Shown: piece by piece, positions 25,209-33,242 of the stretch
Layout of the letters: the number at the start of each line of letters is the position of its first letter
Numbering within the stretch: the first letter of the stretch is position 1
DNA from: Cohaesibacter gelatinilyticus
GTDB taxonomy: Bacteria > Pseudomonadota > Alphaproteobacteria > Rhizobiales > Cohaesibacteraceae
Reading direction: 5' to 3'
Length of the DNA: 64,000 nucleotides
NCBI RefSeq assembly: GCF_900215605.1
Contig: NZ_OBEL01000004.1
Span: forward strand, 1 to 64,000
The notes under the pieces: generated by a model
What the model saw: only the letters and a program-made list of their open reading frames with translations
Told to the model about the DNA's origin: nothing
Databases searched by the model: none
Translations under genes and position numbers: made by a program

Positions 25209-26672
25209 ATGCAAGACGTGACAAAAATCCCCAACTGGATCCAAGGTCAGGAAGTAGCCGCACATACAGGTAACTGGGTTGCTAAAGTCAATCCGCACAA
25301 CGGACAGGTGATAAGCCGATTTGCGGACTCCGATGCTGCAGATGTGGATGCAGCTGTTTCTGCGGCAAAGGCTGCAGCTCGGGCATGGGCTGATCTGACT
25401 CCGGTACGCCGTGGGCAAATTTTGGCTGCAATTGTCGCAGAAATGAAAATCCGCGCGCAGGATCTGGCTGACTGTATTGCTGAGGAGACAGGCAAGCCGC
25501 CGCAAGATGCTGCTGGTGAAACCAGTGGTGCCATCATGCAAGGCGAGTTTTTTGCCGGTGAAGGTATGCGTTTGTATGCACACTCCCTGACCTCAGGCAC
25601 GCCGGGCAAATACAGTCATTTGGTCCGCATGCCCTTGGGCGTTGCCGGTTTGATCGTGCCGGCCAACACACCCATTGCCAATATCGCATGGAAAGCTTTC
25701 CCGGCGTTGATCTGTGGTAATACGGTGGTGATGAAGGCTTCTGATGACTCCCCGCGCGTCGCATTGCAGTTTGCTGAAATCACCAAAGCTGCCGGATTGC
25801 CGGACGGTGTATTGAACGTGATTCAGGGTACAGGCCTGTCGGCGGGTGTGCCTTTGGTCAATGATGCCCGGATTGATGTGATCAGCTTTACCGGTTCTAC
25901 AGCCGTAGGGCGTCAGATTGCCGCAGAGGCAGGCCGTCGATTGGCCCGGGTATCTTTGGAATTGGGCGGTAAAAATCCGTTTGTGGTCTGTGCCGACGCA
26001 GATCTGGAGCGAGCTGTACATTGGGCATCTTTGTCAGCTTTTAGTAATGCTGGTCAACGTTGTGCGGCTGCCAGCCGTTTTCTGGTTGCCGAAGAGGTTT
26101 ATGATGCCTTCCGTGACGCCTTGGTTGCCAAGGCAAAAAGCCTGACTCTGGGGGTCAGCACCGGCTGTGATTTGGGCCCTGTGACTACCCAGCATCAACA
26201 CAGCACTATTCTGGCGGCATTAAAAGATGCGCAGGAGCAAGGCGGGAAGATTGTGTGCGGTGGTAAAGCACCGACAACTTCTGAGCTGGCGAACGGTTTT
26301 TATATCGAGCCGACTGTGGTGGAGGCCCTGTCCCCGTCTGCAGACTTGTCGCAAAAAGAACTGTTTGGCCCAGTGGCTTGTTTGCATAAAGTTAAAGATC
26401 TGCAGGAGGCTCTGGATGTGGCCAATGGTACGGACTACGGTTTGACCGCTGCGATTCATACCCGGAATGTGGATCAGGCCCATTGGTTTGCCCAACGGGT
26501 GCGTGCTGGTGTGGTGAATATCAACATCGGCAGCTATGGCAGTGAACCACATATGCCGTTTGGTGGTTTTGGCGCTTCTGGTAATGGTACACGGGAGCCG
26601 GGGGTCGAGGCATTGGATGTGTATTCGGAGCTGAAAAACATCTCGGTTCTGGTTCGCACCGGCCTGATCTAA
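25209..26672 (+). CDS. Aldehyde dehydrogenase (NAD(P)-dependent, ALDH superfamily)
   Basis: Full-length ALDH of 487 residues. The catalytic Cys285 lies in SNAGQRCAAASRF, the general-base Glu in LELGGKNPFVV, and cofactor motifs are VPANTPIANIAWK and FTGSTAVGRQIA. The C-terminal MPFGGFGASGNGTREPG is conserved. ALDHs are rare in surface-glycan loci. Its place between the SDR and NeuA2 points to oxidation of a sugar or sugar-derived aldehyde, perhaps forming a uronic-type carboxylate or clearing an aldehyde by-product. This role is inference from position. Confidence 0.88.
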   Translation: MQDVTKIPNWIQGQEVAAHTGNWVAKVNPHNGQVISRFADSDAADVDAAVSAAKAAARAWADLTPVRRGQILAAIVAEMKIRAQDLADCIAEETGKPPQDAAGETSGAIMQGEFFAGEGMRLYAHSLTSGTPGKYSHLVRMPLGVAGLIVPANTPIANIAWKAFPALICGNTVVMKASDDSPRVALQFAEITKAAGLPDGVLNVIQGTGLSAGVPLVNDARIDVISFTGSTAVGRQIAAEAGRRLARVSLELGGKNPFVVCADADLERAVHWASLSAFSNAGQRCAAASRFLVAEEVYDAFRDALVAKAKSLTLGVSTGCDLGPVTTQHQHSTILAALKDAQEQGGKIVCGGKAPTTSELANGFYIEPTVVEALSPSADLSQKELFGPVACLHKVKDLQEALDVANGTDYGLTAAIHTRNVDQAHWFAQRVRAGVVNINIGSYGSEPHMPFGGFGASGNGTREPGVEALDVYSELKNISVLVRTGLI

Positions 26673-26699
26673 TCACCAAAGCATATAGGGGTTATAATA

Positions 26700-27446
26700 A
26701 TGCGCAGTGTTGCTTTTATTCCGGCACGATCTGGCTCGAAACGCGTACCACACAAAAACATTATGGAAGTCGCAGGCCATCCGATGATGGCCTATTCCAT
26801 CCGTGCGGCTTTAGACAGTGGTGTTTTTGATACGGTGATTTGTGCGACGGATAGTCAGGAATATGCGGATATCGCAGTTCACTACGGGGCAGAGGTGCCT
26901 TTCCTGCGCTCGGCGGAAATATCTGGTGACAAATCGCCGGATATTCAGTGGGTCAAATGGATGTTACAGCAACTGGCAGAAACGGGGCGTGACTTTGATG
27001 CCTTCAGCATCTTGCGTCCGACGAGCCCGTTCCGTTTGTCGCAAACAATCCAACGGGCGTGGGCGGTATTTAGTAACGCGCCCCACGCAGATTCTCTTCG
27101 CGCCGTAGAAAAATGCAAACAGCACCCTGGCAAAATGTGGATGGTTCAGGGAGACCGCATGTTACCGCTTCTGCCCTACAGCAATAGTGATACGCCATGG
27201 CACAGCAGCCAGTATGCAGCTCTGCCGGAAATATATGTACAGAACGCTAGTCTGGAAATAGCATGGACCCGCGTGCCTAGGGAGGGCAGCAGCATTGCCG
27301 GGCAGGCCATTTTGCCATTCATCAGCCAAGGGATGGAGGGATTTGATATCAACGATCCTGAAGATATCTATCTGGCGGAGCGGATGATTGCTGAAGGACA
27401 GGGGAATTTGCCTGAAATTACGATTCCGGCCTATCAAAAATCTTAA
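26700..27446 (+). CDS. Second CMP-sugar synthetase (NeuA/KdsB-like cytidylyltransferase)
   Basis: A 248-residue nucleotidyltransferase with IPARSGSKRVPHKNIMEVAGHPMMAYSI at the N-terminus, ATDSQEYADIAVHYGAEVPFLR, LRPTSPFRLSQT and the terminal FDINDPEDIYLAERMI metal region. It is of the CMP-N-acylneuraminate synthetase type but only distantly like LegF upstream. It should CMP-activate the product of the second NeuB. It starts 27 bases after the aldehyde dehydrogenase. Confidence 0.85.
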   Translation: MRSVAFIPARSGSKRVPHKNIMEVAGHPMMAYSIRAALDSGVFDTVICATDSQEYADIAVHYGAEVPFLRSAEISGDKSPDIQWVKWMLQQLAETGRDFDAFSILRPTSPFRLSQTIQRAWAVFSNAPHADSLRAVEKCKQHPGKMWMVQGDRMLPLLPYSNSDTPWHSSQYAALPEIYVQNASLEIAWTRVPREGSSIAGQAILPFISQGMEGFDINDPEDIYLAERMIAEGQGNLPEITIPAYQKS

Positions 27447-27487
27447 ATCAGCTTTAGACAGTTTGTCATCGGGACAGACGTAAGACT

Positions 27488-27500
27488 GTACAATCTGTAC
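27488..27500. promoter_or_regulatory. Small palindrome GTACA-ATC-TGTAC before the transketolase
   Basis: A perfect 5-bp inverted repeat that is also a tandem CTGTAC pair, located 22 bases before the GTG start in the 76-base gap after NeuA2. It might be an operator or fall there by chance. Confidence 0.2.
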
Positions 27501-27522
27501 GGCATAGGAACGGAGAGTTATC

Positions 27523-29460
27523 GTGGGTGATCAAATCGGACAGGCCGTAGACGGTAAACTGGTCTATATTCCCTTTGCAGAATTTGAAAAAGTGCGGAAG
27601 GCTCCTTGGTCTCGTGAACAACGGGTTGCTGTGTTTGCGGATATGTGCCGTCTGAATGCCCTTTACATGATCGCCCGTGCTGGTTCCGGCCATATTGGTA
27701 GTAGCTTTAGCTCCATGGAAATTTTCAGCTGGATGATGCTGGAAGAATTGGAGTTGGGCACGATACCGACCGAAGGCAATGACTTGTTCTTCAGTTCCAA
27801 AGGCCACGATGCGCCGGGCTATTATGCCGTTCTTATGGGTATGGGGCGCCTTGAATTTGATCTGGTGCACAAGCTGCGCAAAATTGATGGCCTGCCAGGC
27901 CATCCGGATGTGCATACGCCGAATATCATTACCAATACTGGCTCCTTGGGAATGGGCATCTCCAAGGCCAAAGGTATGATTCACGCCAACCGTTTGGCGG
28001 AACGTGATGCTCGTGTTGTGGTACTGACCGGCGATGGCGAGTTGCAGGAAGGTCAATTCTGGGAGTCTTTGGTTTCTGCAACCAATCATAAGCTGCATGA
28101 ACTGATCGTGGTGATCGATCACAACAAACTGCAGTCTGATACCTTCGTAAAGAATGTTTCTGATCTGGGGGACCTGGATGCGAAACTGGCAGCATTTGGT
28201 TGGCGTGTGGAACGCTGTGATGGTAATGATGTTGCTGTTCTCGCGCAGACATTGGCCGACATGAAAGATGATCCGTATCCGAAGGTCATCATTGCTGACA
28301 CAGTCAAAGGTAAGGGCGTTTCTTTCATGGAGCATACCTCGCTGGATTCCGATGTGGATATGTATCGTTTCCACAGTGGTGCACCGGATGCCAATTCCTA
28401 TCAGAAAGCGGTCGGTGAAATCACCGACCGTATCTCTGCTGCGATTGCTGACCTAGGTGGTGATGACATTGCTTATGACTTTATTGTGCGCGAACCCGCC
28501 CCAGCCTTGCCGGAAACGGCGCAAAAGCTGATCCCGGCTTATACAGAAGCCTTGTTGCAGCAGGCCGGAAAACACCCCAATCTGGTGGCGTTGGATGCTG
28601 ACCTGATTCTCGATACCGGTTTGATTCCGTTCCGTGAGACTTTCCCTGAACGCTTTATTGAATGTGGTATTGCCGAGCAAGACATGGTGTCCATGGCTGG
28701 TGGTTTGGCTTTGGGTGGCGCTCTGCCAATTGCCCATTCATTCTCTTGCTTCCTGACTTCCCGCCCGAACGAACAGATCTATAACAACGCAACGGAAAAA
28801 ACCAAGGTTATTTATGTAGGCTCTTTGGCAGGTGTTGTACCGGGTGGTCCGGGGCACTCACACCAAGCGGTGCGTGATATTGCATCCTTGAGCGGCATCC
28901 CGGACATGGTTATGGTCGAGCCGTGCTGTGCGGCTGAAGTTGCCCCGTTGTTGGATTGGTGTGTTAATGAAGCCAAGGGAAGCAGCTATATACGACTGAC
29001 CTCCATTCCGTGCGACATACCATTTGCTCTGCCAGAAGATTACGAGGCAGTTCAAGGTCAAGGTACCGTACTGGTTGATGGCGATACTGTGGCAATTGTT
29101 ACCCATGGCCCGATACTGACTGGCAATGCGGTACGTGCAGCCGAGCAATTGACTGAGGCAGGAATTTCCACCAAAGTCATCAACATGCCGTGGCTCAATA
29201 CGGTGGATGGCTCATGGCTTGCTCAGGCTTTGGCCGGTTGTACCGCTCTGTTGACTCTGGATAACCACTATATGGACGGCGGTCTATCAGATGCTGTTGG
29301 TCGGGCGCTGGAATGCGACCCAGTTGTTGGATTGAAAGTTTCCCGTTTAGGTGTATCGGATGTGCCGCCGTCTGGCACAAACTCGGAAGTTCTGGACGCT
29401 GTTGGCCTGTCCGTCGAACATATCGCAGCGCGTGCGACGGCTCTAGCAGAAGTCAGATAA
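27523..29460 (+). CDS. Transketolase (complete, N- and C-terminal domains fused)
   Basis: Thiamine-diphosphate enzyme of 645 residues. The N-terminal ThDP domain has SGHIGSSFSSMEI and the cofactor motif starting G170-D171-G172 (GDGELQEGQFWES...) and ending in DHNK. The pyrimidine domain carries the activating Glu385 in CGIAEQDMVSMAGG, followed by HSFSCFLTSRPNEQIYNN. GTG 27523 is preceded by GGAG. Normal transketolase moves a two-carbon ketol unit between sugar phosphates. In this position a dedicated copy could build an unusual aldose for NeuB2 or attach a two-carbon branch to a keto-sugar. Context is clear but substrate is unknown. A duplicated housekeeping copy cannot be excluded. Confidence 0.87.
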   Translation: MGDQIGQAVDGKLVYIPFAEFEKVRKAPWSREQRVAVFADMCRLNALYMIARAGSGHIGSSFSSMEIFSWMMLEELELGTIPTEGNDLFFSSKGHDAPGYYAVLMGMGRLEFDLVHKLRKIDGLPGHPDVHTPNIITNTGSLGMGISKAKGMIHANRLAERDARVVVLTGDGELQEGQFWESLVSATNHKLHELIVVIDHNKLQSDTFVKNVSDLGDLDAKLAAFGWRVERCDGNDVAVLAQTLADMKDDPYPKVIIADTVKGKGVSFMEHTSLDSDVDMYRFHSGAPDANSYQKAVGEITDRISAAIADLGGDDIAYDFIVREPAPALPETAQKLIPAYTEALLQQAGKHPNLVALDADLILDTGLIPFRETFPERFIECGIAEQDMVSMAGGLALGGALPIAHSFSCFLTSRPNEQIYNNATEKTKVIYVGSLAGVVPGGPGHSHQAVRDIASLSGIPDMVMVEPCCAAEVAPLLDWCVNEAKGSSYIRLTSIPCDIPFALPEDYEAVQGQGTVLVDGDTVAIVTHGPILTGNAVRAAEQLTEAGISTKVINMPWLNTVDGSWLAQALAGCTALLTLDNHYMDGGLSDAVGRALECDPVVGLKVSRLGVSDVPPSGTNSEVLDAVGLSVEHIAARATALAEVR

Positions 29461-29494
29461 TCGTTAAGGAGTACTTGTCGTTTGGAGATGCATT

Positions 29495-30868
29495 GTGGGT
29501 AAGAAGCTGTCGATACTGGTTCTGATTTCCAATGAGCAATATTTGCGGAACTGGATTAAAGCAGGAGCTTTTTCTCAGCTAGAACAGGACCATAACGTTC
29601 ATTATTTGGTTGCCAGAGATTACTGGGATCCTGCAAAAATGAGGGACGTTAATGTTGAGAAATATACGGTTCTGGATCAACCATCGTATCGGAAGTTTTT
29701 TTTCCGCAGATTGTTAACGGTGACCATGTACAAGTACATCAAACGGTCTCGTGCTTTTGAAATCAAATTGCGTGGTGTTCGTCCAGCGTTGCGAAATTTA
29801 TATAAATTCTTGGCTTGTCCGGGGATTTTCCAAGCTTTCTTGTCAGCAATGAATGTGGTTTTGCCCAAATGGGGTGCCTTGGCGGATGTCATCAAAGATC
29901 GGAAGCCAGATATTTTACTGGCTCCGTCAATTGCAGCCGATAGCTTCACAATTGATATGACGTACACAGCGAAATGTTTGGATGTGAAGTCGATTTTGCT
30001 AATTAACAGCTGGGATAACCTTGTGAGTAAAGGCGTACTGCCAATCCTTCCAAACAAAGTTGTGGTCTGGGGTGAACAGGGTGCAAAGCAGGCTGAAGTG
30101 GTACAAGATACGCCACGCGAAAAGATTGAGATTTTAGGATTACCGCGTTTTGAGTCCTATTTTAATCAGCAAAATCTTGATGATAAATTGTCTGCATTCC
30201 GGAAACTTAATGAAATCCCTGAAGGCAAGAAAATTATTTTTTATGCGACAACTTCGTTGCCTTATGACGATGTGACTGCCCTTGAGTTTTTAGACAAGCA
30301 AATTTCAGAGAATTCAAAGTTTAGGGATTATATCGTGTTGTTCCGCCCACATCCTGAGATGATGCAAAGGGCTGGTGAGAAAAATGTTTTTGAATGCGAT
30401 TTCAAAAATGTTGTTTTGGATAGGCAGGTATCCGACTTTTATGCTTCTCGTTTTAAGGCAGAGGACCATGACTATCCGTCATTTATCAATGACACGGAAT
30501 TAGAATATTATCCGGTTCTGATGAATGCAGTTTCTCTTATGGTCTGTCCGCCGACGACAATGGCACTTGAAGCAGCTCTTAATGGTATTCCTGCGTTGGT
30601 TTTGTGTTACCCAGATGGGAAAAACCAAGGGTTAACGGCTGACAAGACCGCCCACTATGGATACTTTGATGAATTGTTTGAAGCGCCGGGAATTCTACCT
30701 TGTTGGGAGCAAAAAGATTATCCGGAGCTGTTTGAAAAGCTTATTGCTCTGGGCGCAGATAAAGAAATAGCTGAGGCACTACGATATGCTAGCGAATACA
30801 TTGTGTATAAGGATGAACAACCTTATTCACAACGTTTGTCAAAAATTGTTGAGGAAACTTGCGCATAA
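29495..30868 (+). CDS. Putative GT-B-fold surface-polysaccharide transferase
   Basis: A 457-residue protein not firmly assignable to a family. NSWDNLVSKGVLP in the middle and the C-terminal half (IEILGLPRFESYF, IIFYATTSLPYDD, LFRPHPEM, LMNAVSLMVCPPTTMALEAALNGIPALVLCYP) resemble the nucleotide-binding half of capsule and CDP-glycerol-type transferases, where a Ser/Thr-Glu segment near the end contacts the donor. GTG 29495 follows a GGAG site. It probably transfers a sugar or polyol phosphate in glycan assembly. Confidence in this exact role is modest. Confidence 0.55.
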   Translation: MGKKLSILVLISNEQYLRNWIKAGAFSQLEQDHNVHYLVARDYWDPAKMRDVNVEKYTVLDQPSYRKFFFRRLLTVTMYKYIKRSRAFEIKLRGVRPALRNLYKFLACPGIFQAFLSAMNVVLPKWGALADVIKDRKPDILLAPSIAADSFTIDMTYTAKCLDVKSILLINSWDNLVSKGVLPILPNKVVVWGEQGAKQAEVVQDTPREKIEILGLPRFESYFNQQNLDDKLSAFRKLNEIPEGKKIIFYATTSLPYDDVTALEFLDKQISENSKFRDYIVLFRPHPEMMQRAGEKNVFECDFKNVVLDRQVSDFYASRFKAEDHDYPSFINDTELEYYPVLMNAVSLMVCPPTTMALEAALNGIPALVLCYPDGKNQGLTADKTAHYGYFDELFEAPGILPCWEQKDYPELFEKLIALGADKEIAEALRYASEYIVYKDEQPYSQRLSKIVEETCA

Positions 30869-30980
30869 GCTGTGTGGGCTCTAAAGACGTCAAATTTGTG
30901 CTGTAGGCGTAAGCGGAAATATGTATCAGGAGGCTGTAAGCTAACCTTGGTACGGGAAGCCGCTATCGAGGAAGAAAAGA

Positions 30981-32177
30981 ATGAGCGATACCACTGCGAA
31001 CGTTTCAAAGGTTAAGCCTGATACACGTCGAAAAGGCTATCGGCAATTCAGCTCTCAGGCCAAGTCACAACTGAACCCGAAAGAATTTGTTGAGCGGCTT
31101 GCCGCACTCCGTGGTGCGGATTCATTTGTACAACTCAGCGTACGCAATAAAGAACTATTTGGCAAAATCCAAGCGTCCTATCAAAAAATCGTTGATGGGC
31201 AGGAGCTCTGCAAAGAAGACTATTTACTGAGCGGGCATGAACTGGATGAAGTGCGTAGCATTCCAGATGATAAAATCCCGCGCTATGTTGCGTATCGCTA
31301 CAAGTACAATAAGTATCCTGAGTTGAAGATTGCGAACGAATATCCGCCATGTGTTCAGATTGAACCCGCTTCCATCTGCAATTACCGTTGTGTCATGTGT
31401 TACCAAATTGATAAGAGCTTTTCTTCGAAATCAAAAGGTCACATGGGGTTGATGGAGCTGGAAGTTTTCAAGCATGCGGTTGATGAGCTACAAGGCAATG
31501 TGGAAGCCGTGACGCTGGCGTCACGGGGCGAGCCGTTTTTGAATTCCAAGCTGCTGGAAATGTTAGAATACGCGAAGGGCAAGTTTCTCGCGCTGAAACT
31601 GAATACCAATGCTTCATTGTTGACAGAGAAGGCTGTTCATGCACTTTTAAGCTCTGATATTCAGACTTTAGTTTTTTCTGTCGATTCAGCTGATCCGGAA
31701 ACCTATGAACGTATTCGGGTGAACGGTAATTATGACCGTGTGCGGAAAAATATTGAGATGTTTCAGAAAATCCGTACTCAAGATTATGCACAATCTAAGA
31801 TCATAACCAAAATCAGCGGTGTAAAACTGAACGATGATCAAGACATCGATACCTTGGTGGATTCTTGGCAGGAGCTTGTAGATCAGGTTGCCTTTGTCCA
31901 CTACAACCCGTGGGAATCAGCTTACGAGAACCCAGAGAACACGATTCAGGAACCCTGCTCTGAACTTTGGCGTCGTATGTTCTTGTGGTGGGATGGGCGT
32001 GTCAATCCTTGCGATTTTGATTACAAAAGTACATTGACAGAAAATACGGATATCCATTTCCCGGAAAAAACACTTCAGGAAATCTGGATGTCTGATCTTT
32101 ACCTGAATATGCGACAAAAACATCTGGCCGCGCAGAGAGACCAGCTGTTCCCTTGTAATCGCTGTGTTTCTGTTTAG
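30981..32177 (+). CDS. Radical SAM enzyme
   Basis: A 398-residue protein with the CX3CX2C iron-sulphur motif (Cys133, 137 and 140, in SICNYRCVMCYQ) and downstream features of the radical SAM barrel (VTLASRGEPFLN, LKLNTNASLL, VFSVDSADPETYERIR). The C-terminal Cys residues (EPCSELWRRM, NPCDFDYKS, FPCNRCVSV) suggest a SPASM/twitch-like auxiliary cluster. The long N-terminal extension (about 110 residues) is unassigned. Among a Gfo/Idh enzyme and glycosyltransferases it could carry out a radical epimerisation, dehydration or C-C change on a sugar. The substrate cannot be read from sequence. Confidence 0.83.
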   Translation: MSDTTANVSKVKPDTRRKGYRQFSSQAKSQLNPKEFVERLAALRGADSFVQLSVRNKELFGKIQASYQKIVDGQELCKEDYLLSGHELDEVRSIPDDKIPRYVAYRYKYNKYPELKIANEYPPCVQIEPASICNYRCVMCYQIDKSFSSKSKGHMGLMELEVFKHAVDELQGNVEAVTLASRGEPFLNSKLLEMLEYAKGKFLALKLNTNASLLTEKAVHALLSSDIQTLVFSVDSADPETYERIRVNGNYDRVRKNIEMFQKIRTQDYAQSKIITKISGVKLNDDQDIDTLVDSWQELVDQVAFVHYNPWESAYENPENTIQEPCSELWRRMFLWWDGRVNPCDFDYKSTLTENTDIHFPEKTLQEIWMSDLYLNMRQKHLAAQRDQLFPCNRCVSV

Positions 32178-32203
32178 ACTTCATTTGGTAAGGTGTATCT
32201 TCA

Positions 32204-33196
32204 GTGTTTAGTGCCGCTGTCATCGGATATAAAAATCATGCCAAGAGAGTGATTGATTGCCTTGTCAATCAACTAGGCATTCAGCAGGTAACGGTATATC
32301 ATCCGAATAATGATAAAGTTAGCCAATTGCAAAATCAGGTCACTGAGGCAATTAGATATTCTTCGAATTGGGATGATGTTCTTGACTGTGATGCGATTTT
32401 TATTTGTTCCCCTTCCGGCACACATGTTTCCTATATTCAGAAGATACTAAAAACCTCGCAAGGTGGTGGAGAGTTACCTTACATCTATTGTGAAAAGCCA
32501 CCTGGTGTAACAAAGACAGAACTGTTTTGGTTGGAAGATAGTAAACCTGTTCTGTGTGATCGACTGTATTTTGGGTTCAATTACAGATTCTCTCCATTAT
32601 TGCAGCAATTGAAGAAAATCGTTCAGTCCGGTGAGCTTGGTTCGCCAATTTGTGCGAACTTCAATATCTCTCATGGACTGGCGTTTAAGCCCGGAATGGG
32701 AAGCAATTGGCGTTTCTGTGATCCGTCCGTCTTTTCTAAGGTTTCCGGCAATTTAGGTATCCACTATGTAGACATGTGTCTGGAGTGTTTTGGACCACTG
32801 GAAAAACATACGCTGTATGAACGGAATATTGCTGGTAATACACAGGCAGATACAGCTGTTATACAGCTTGTGTTCAAAAGCGGTATGGTCTGTAATATCA
32901 TGCTGACATATGCCAGTGTCTTTACCAAAGATGTGGATGTGTTTTTTTCTGACGGGATTTTCCAGGCTGAGAATTCTGAAATTTCCATTTACTCCCCGCG
33001 CGATACATTTAACAGTCGAAATGAATTCTGTAAGCCAAAAGCACACACAGTTAACATGCATTCCGGCGGACTTTATCAAGCGTCAGGACTCTATGATTCA
33101 CTGGATCATTTTGTGCAAGTGGTTCAGAACAAAGCGACGTTTGATCTCGTACAGTATGAGCAGTCTTTAACTGTTACACGCGTATTCTTGGCGTAG
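32204..33196 (+). CDS. Gfo/Idh/MocA-family oxidoreductase
   Basis: A 330-residue NAD(P)-dependent oxidoreductase. The N-terminal motif is weak (AAVIGYKNHAKRVIDCL) but IFICSPSGTHVSYI, YCEKPPGVTK and FGFNYRFSPL mark the family, with the catalytic Lys in EKP. GNLGIHYVDMCLECFGP is the usual helical segment. GTG 32204 is used, with AAGG 10 bases upstream. It follows the radical SAM gene and may reduce or oxidise its product. It differs clearly from the PtmF-like enzyme at 15701. Confidence 0.78.
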   Translation: MFSAAVIGYKNHAKRVIDCLVNQLGIQQVTVYHPNNDKVSQLQNQVTEAIRYSSNWDDVLDCDAIFICSPSGTHVSYIQKILKTSQGGGELPYIYCEKPPGVTKTELFWLEDSKPVLCDRLYFGFNYRFSPLLQQLKKIVQSGELGSPICANFNISHGLAFKPGMGSNWRFCDPSVFSKVSGNLGIHYVDMCLECFGPLEKHTLYERNIAGNTQADTAVIQLVFKSGMVCNIMLTYASVFTKDVDVFFSDGIFQAENSEISIYSPRDTFNSRNEFCKPKAHTVNMHSGGLYQASGLYDSLDHFVQVVQNKATFDLVQYEQSLTVTRVFLA

Positions 33197-33242
33197 TGTA
33201 CAGTGATTTTCTGAGGCATTTGTCATCCTGAAAGGAAAAGTC

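Noticed and set aside
27466-28374. 302-residue open frame on the minus strand over the transketolase
   Set aside because: Antisense shadow of a well-conserved ThDP domain; His- and Ile-rich translation without a motif.
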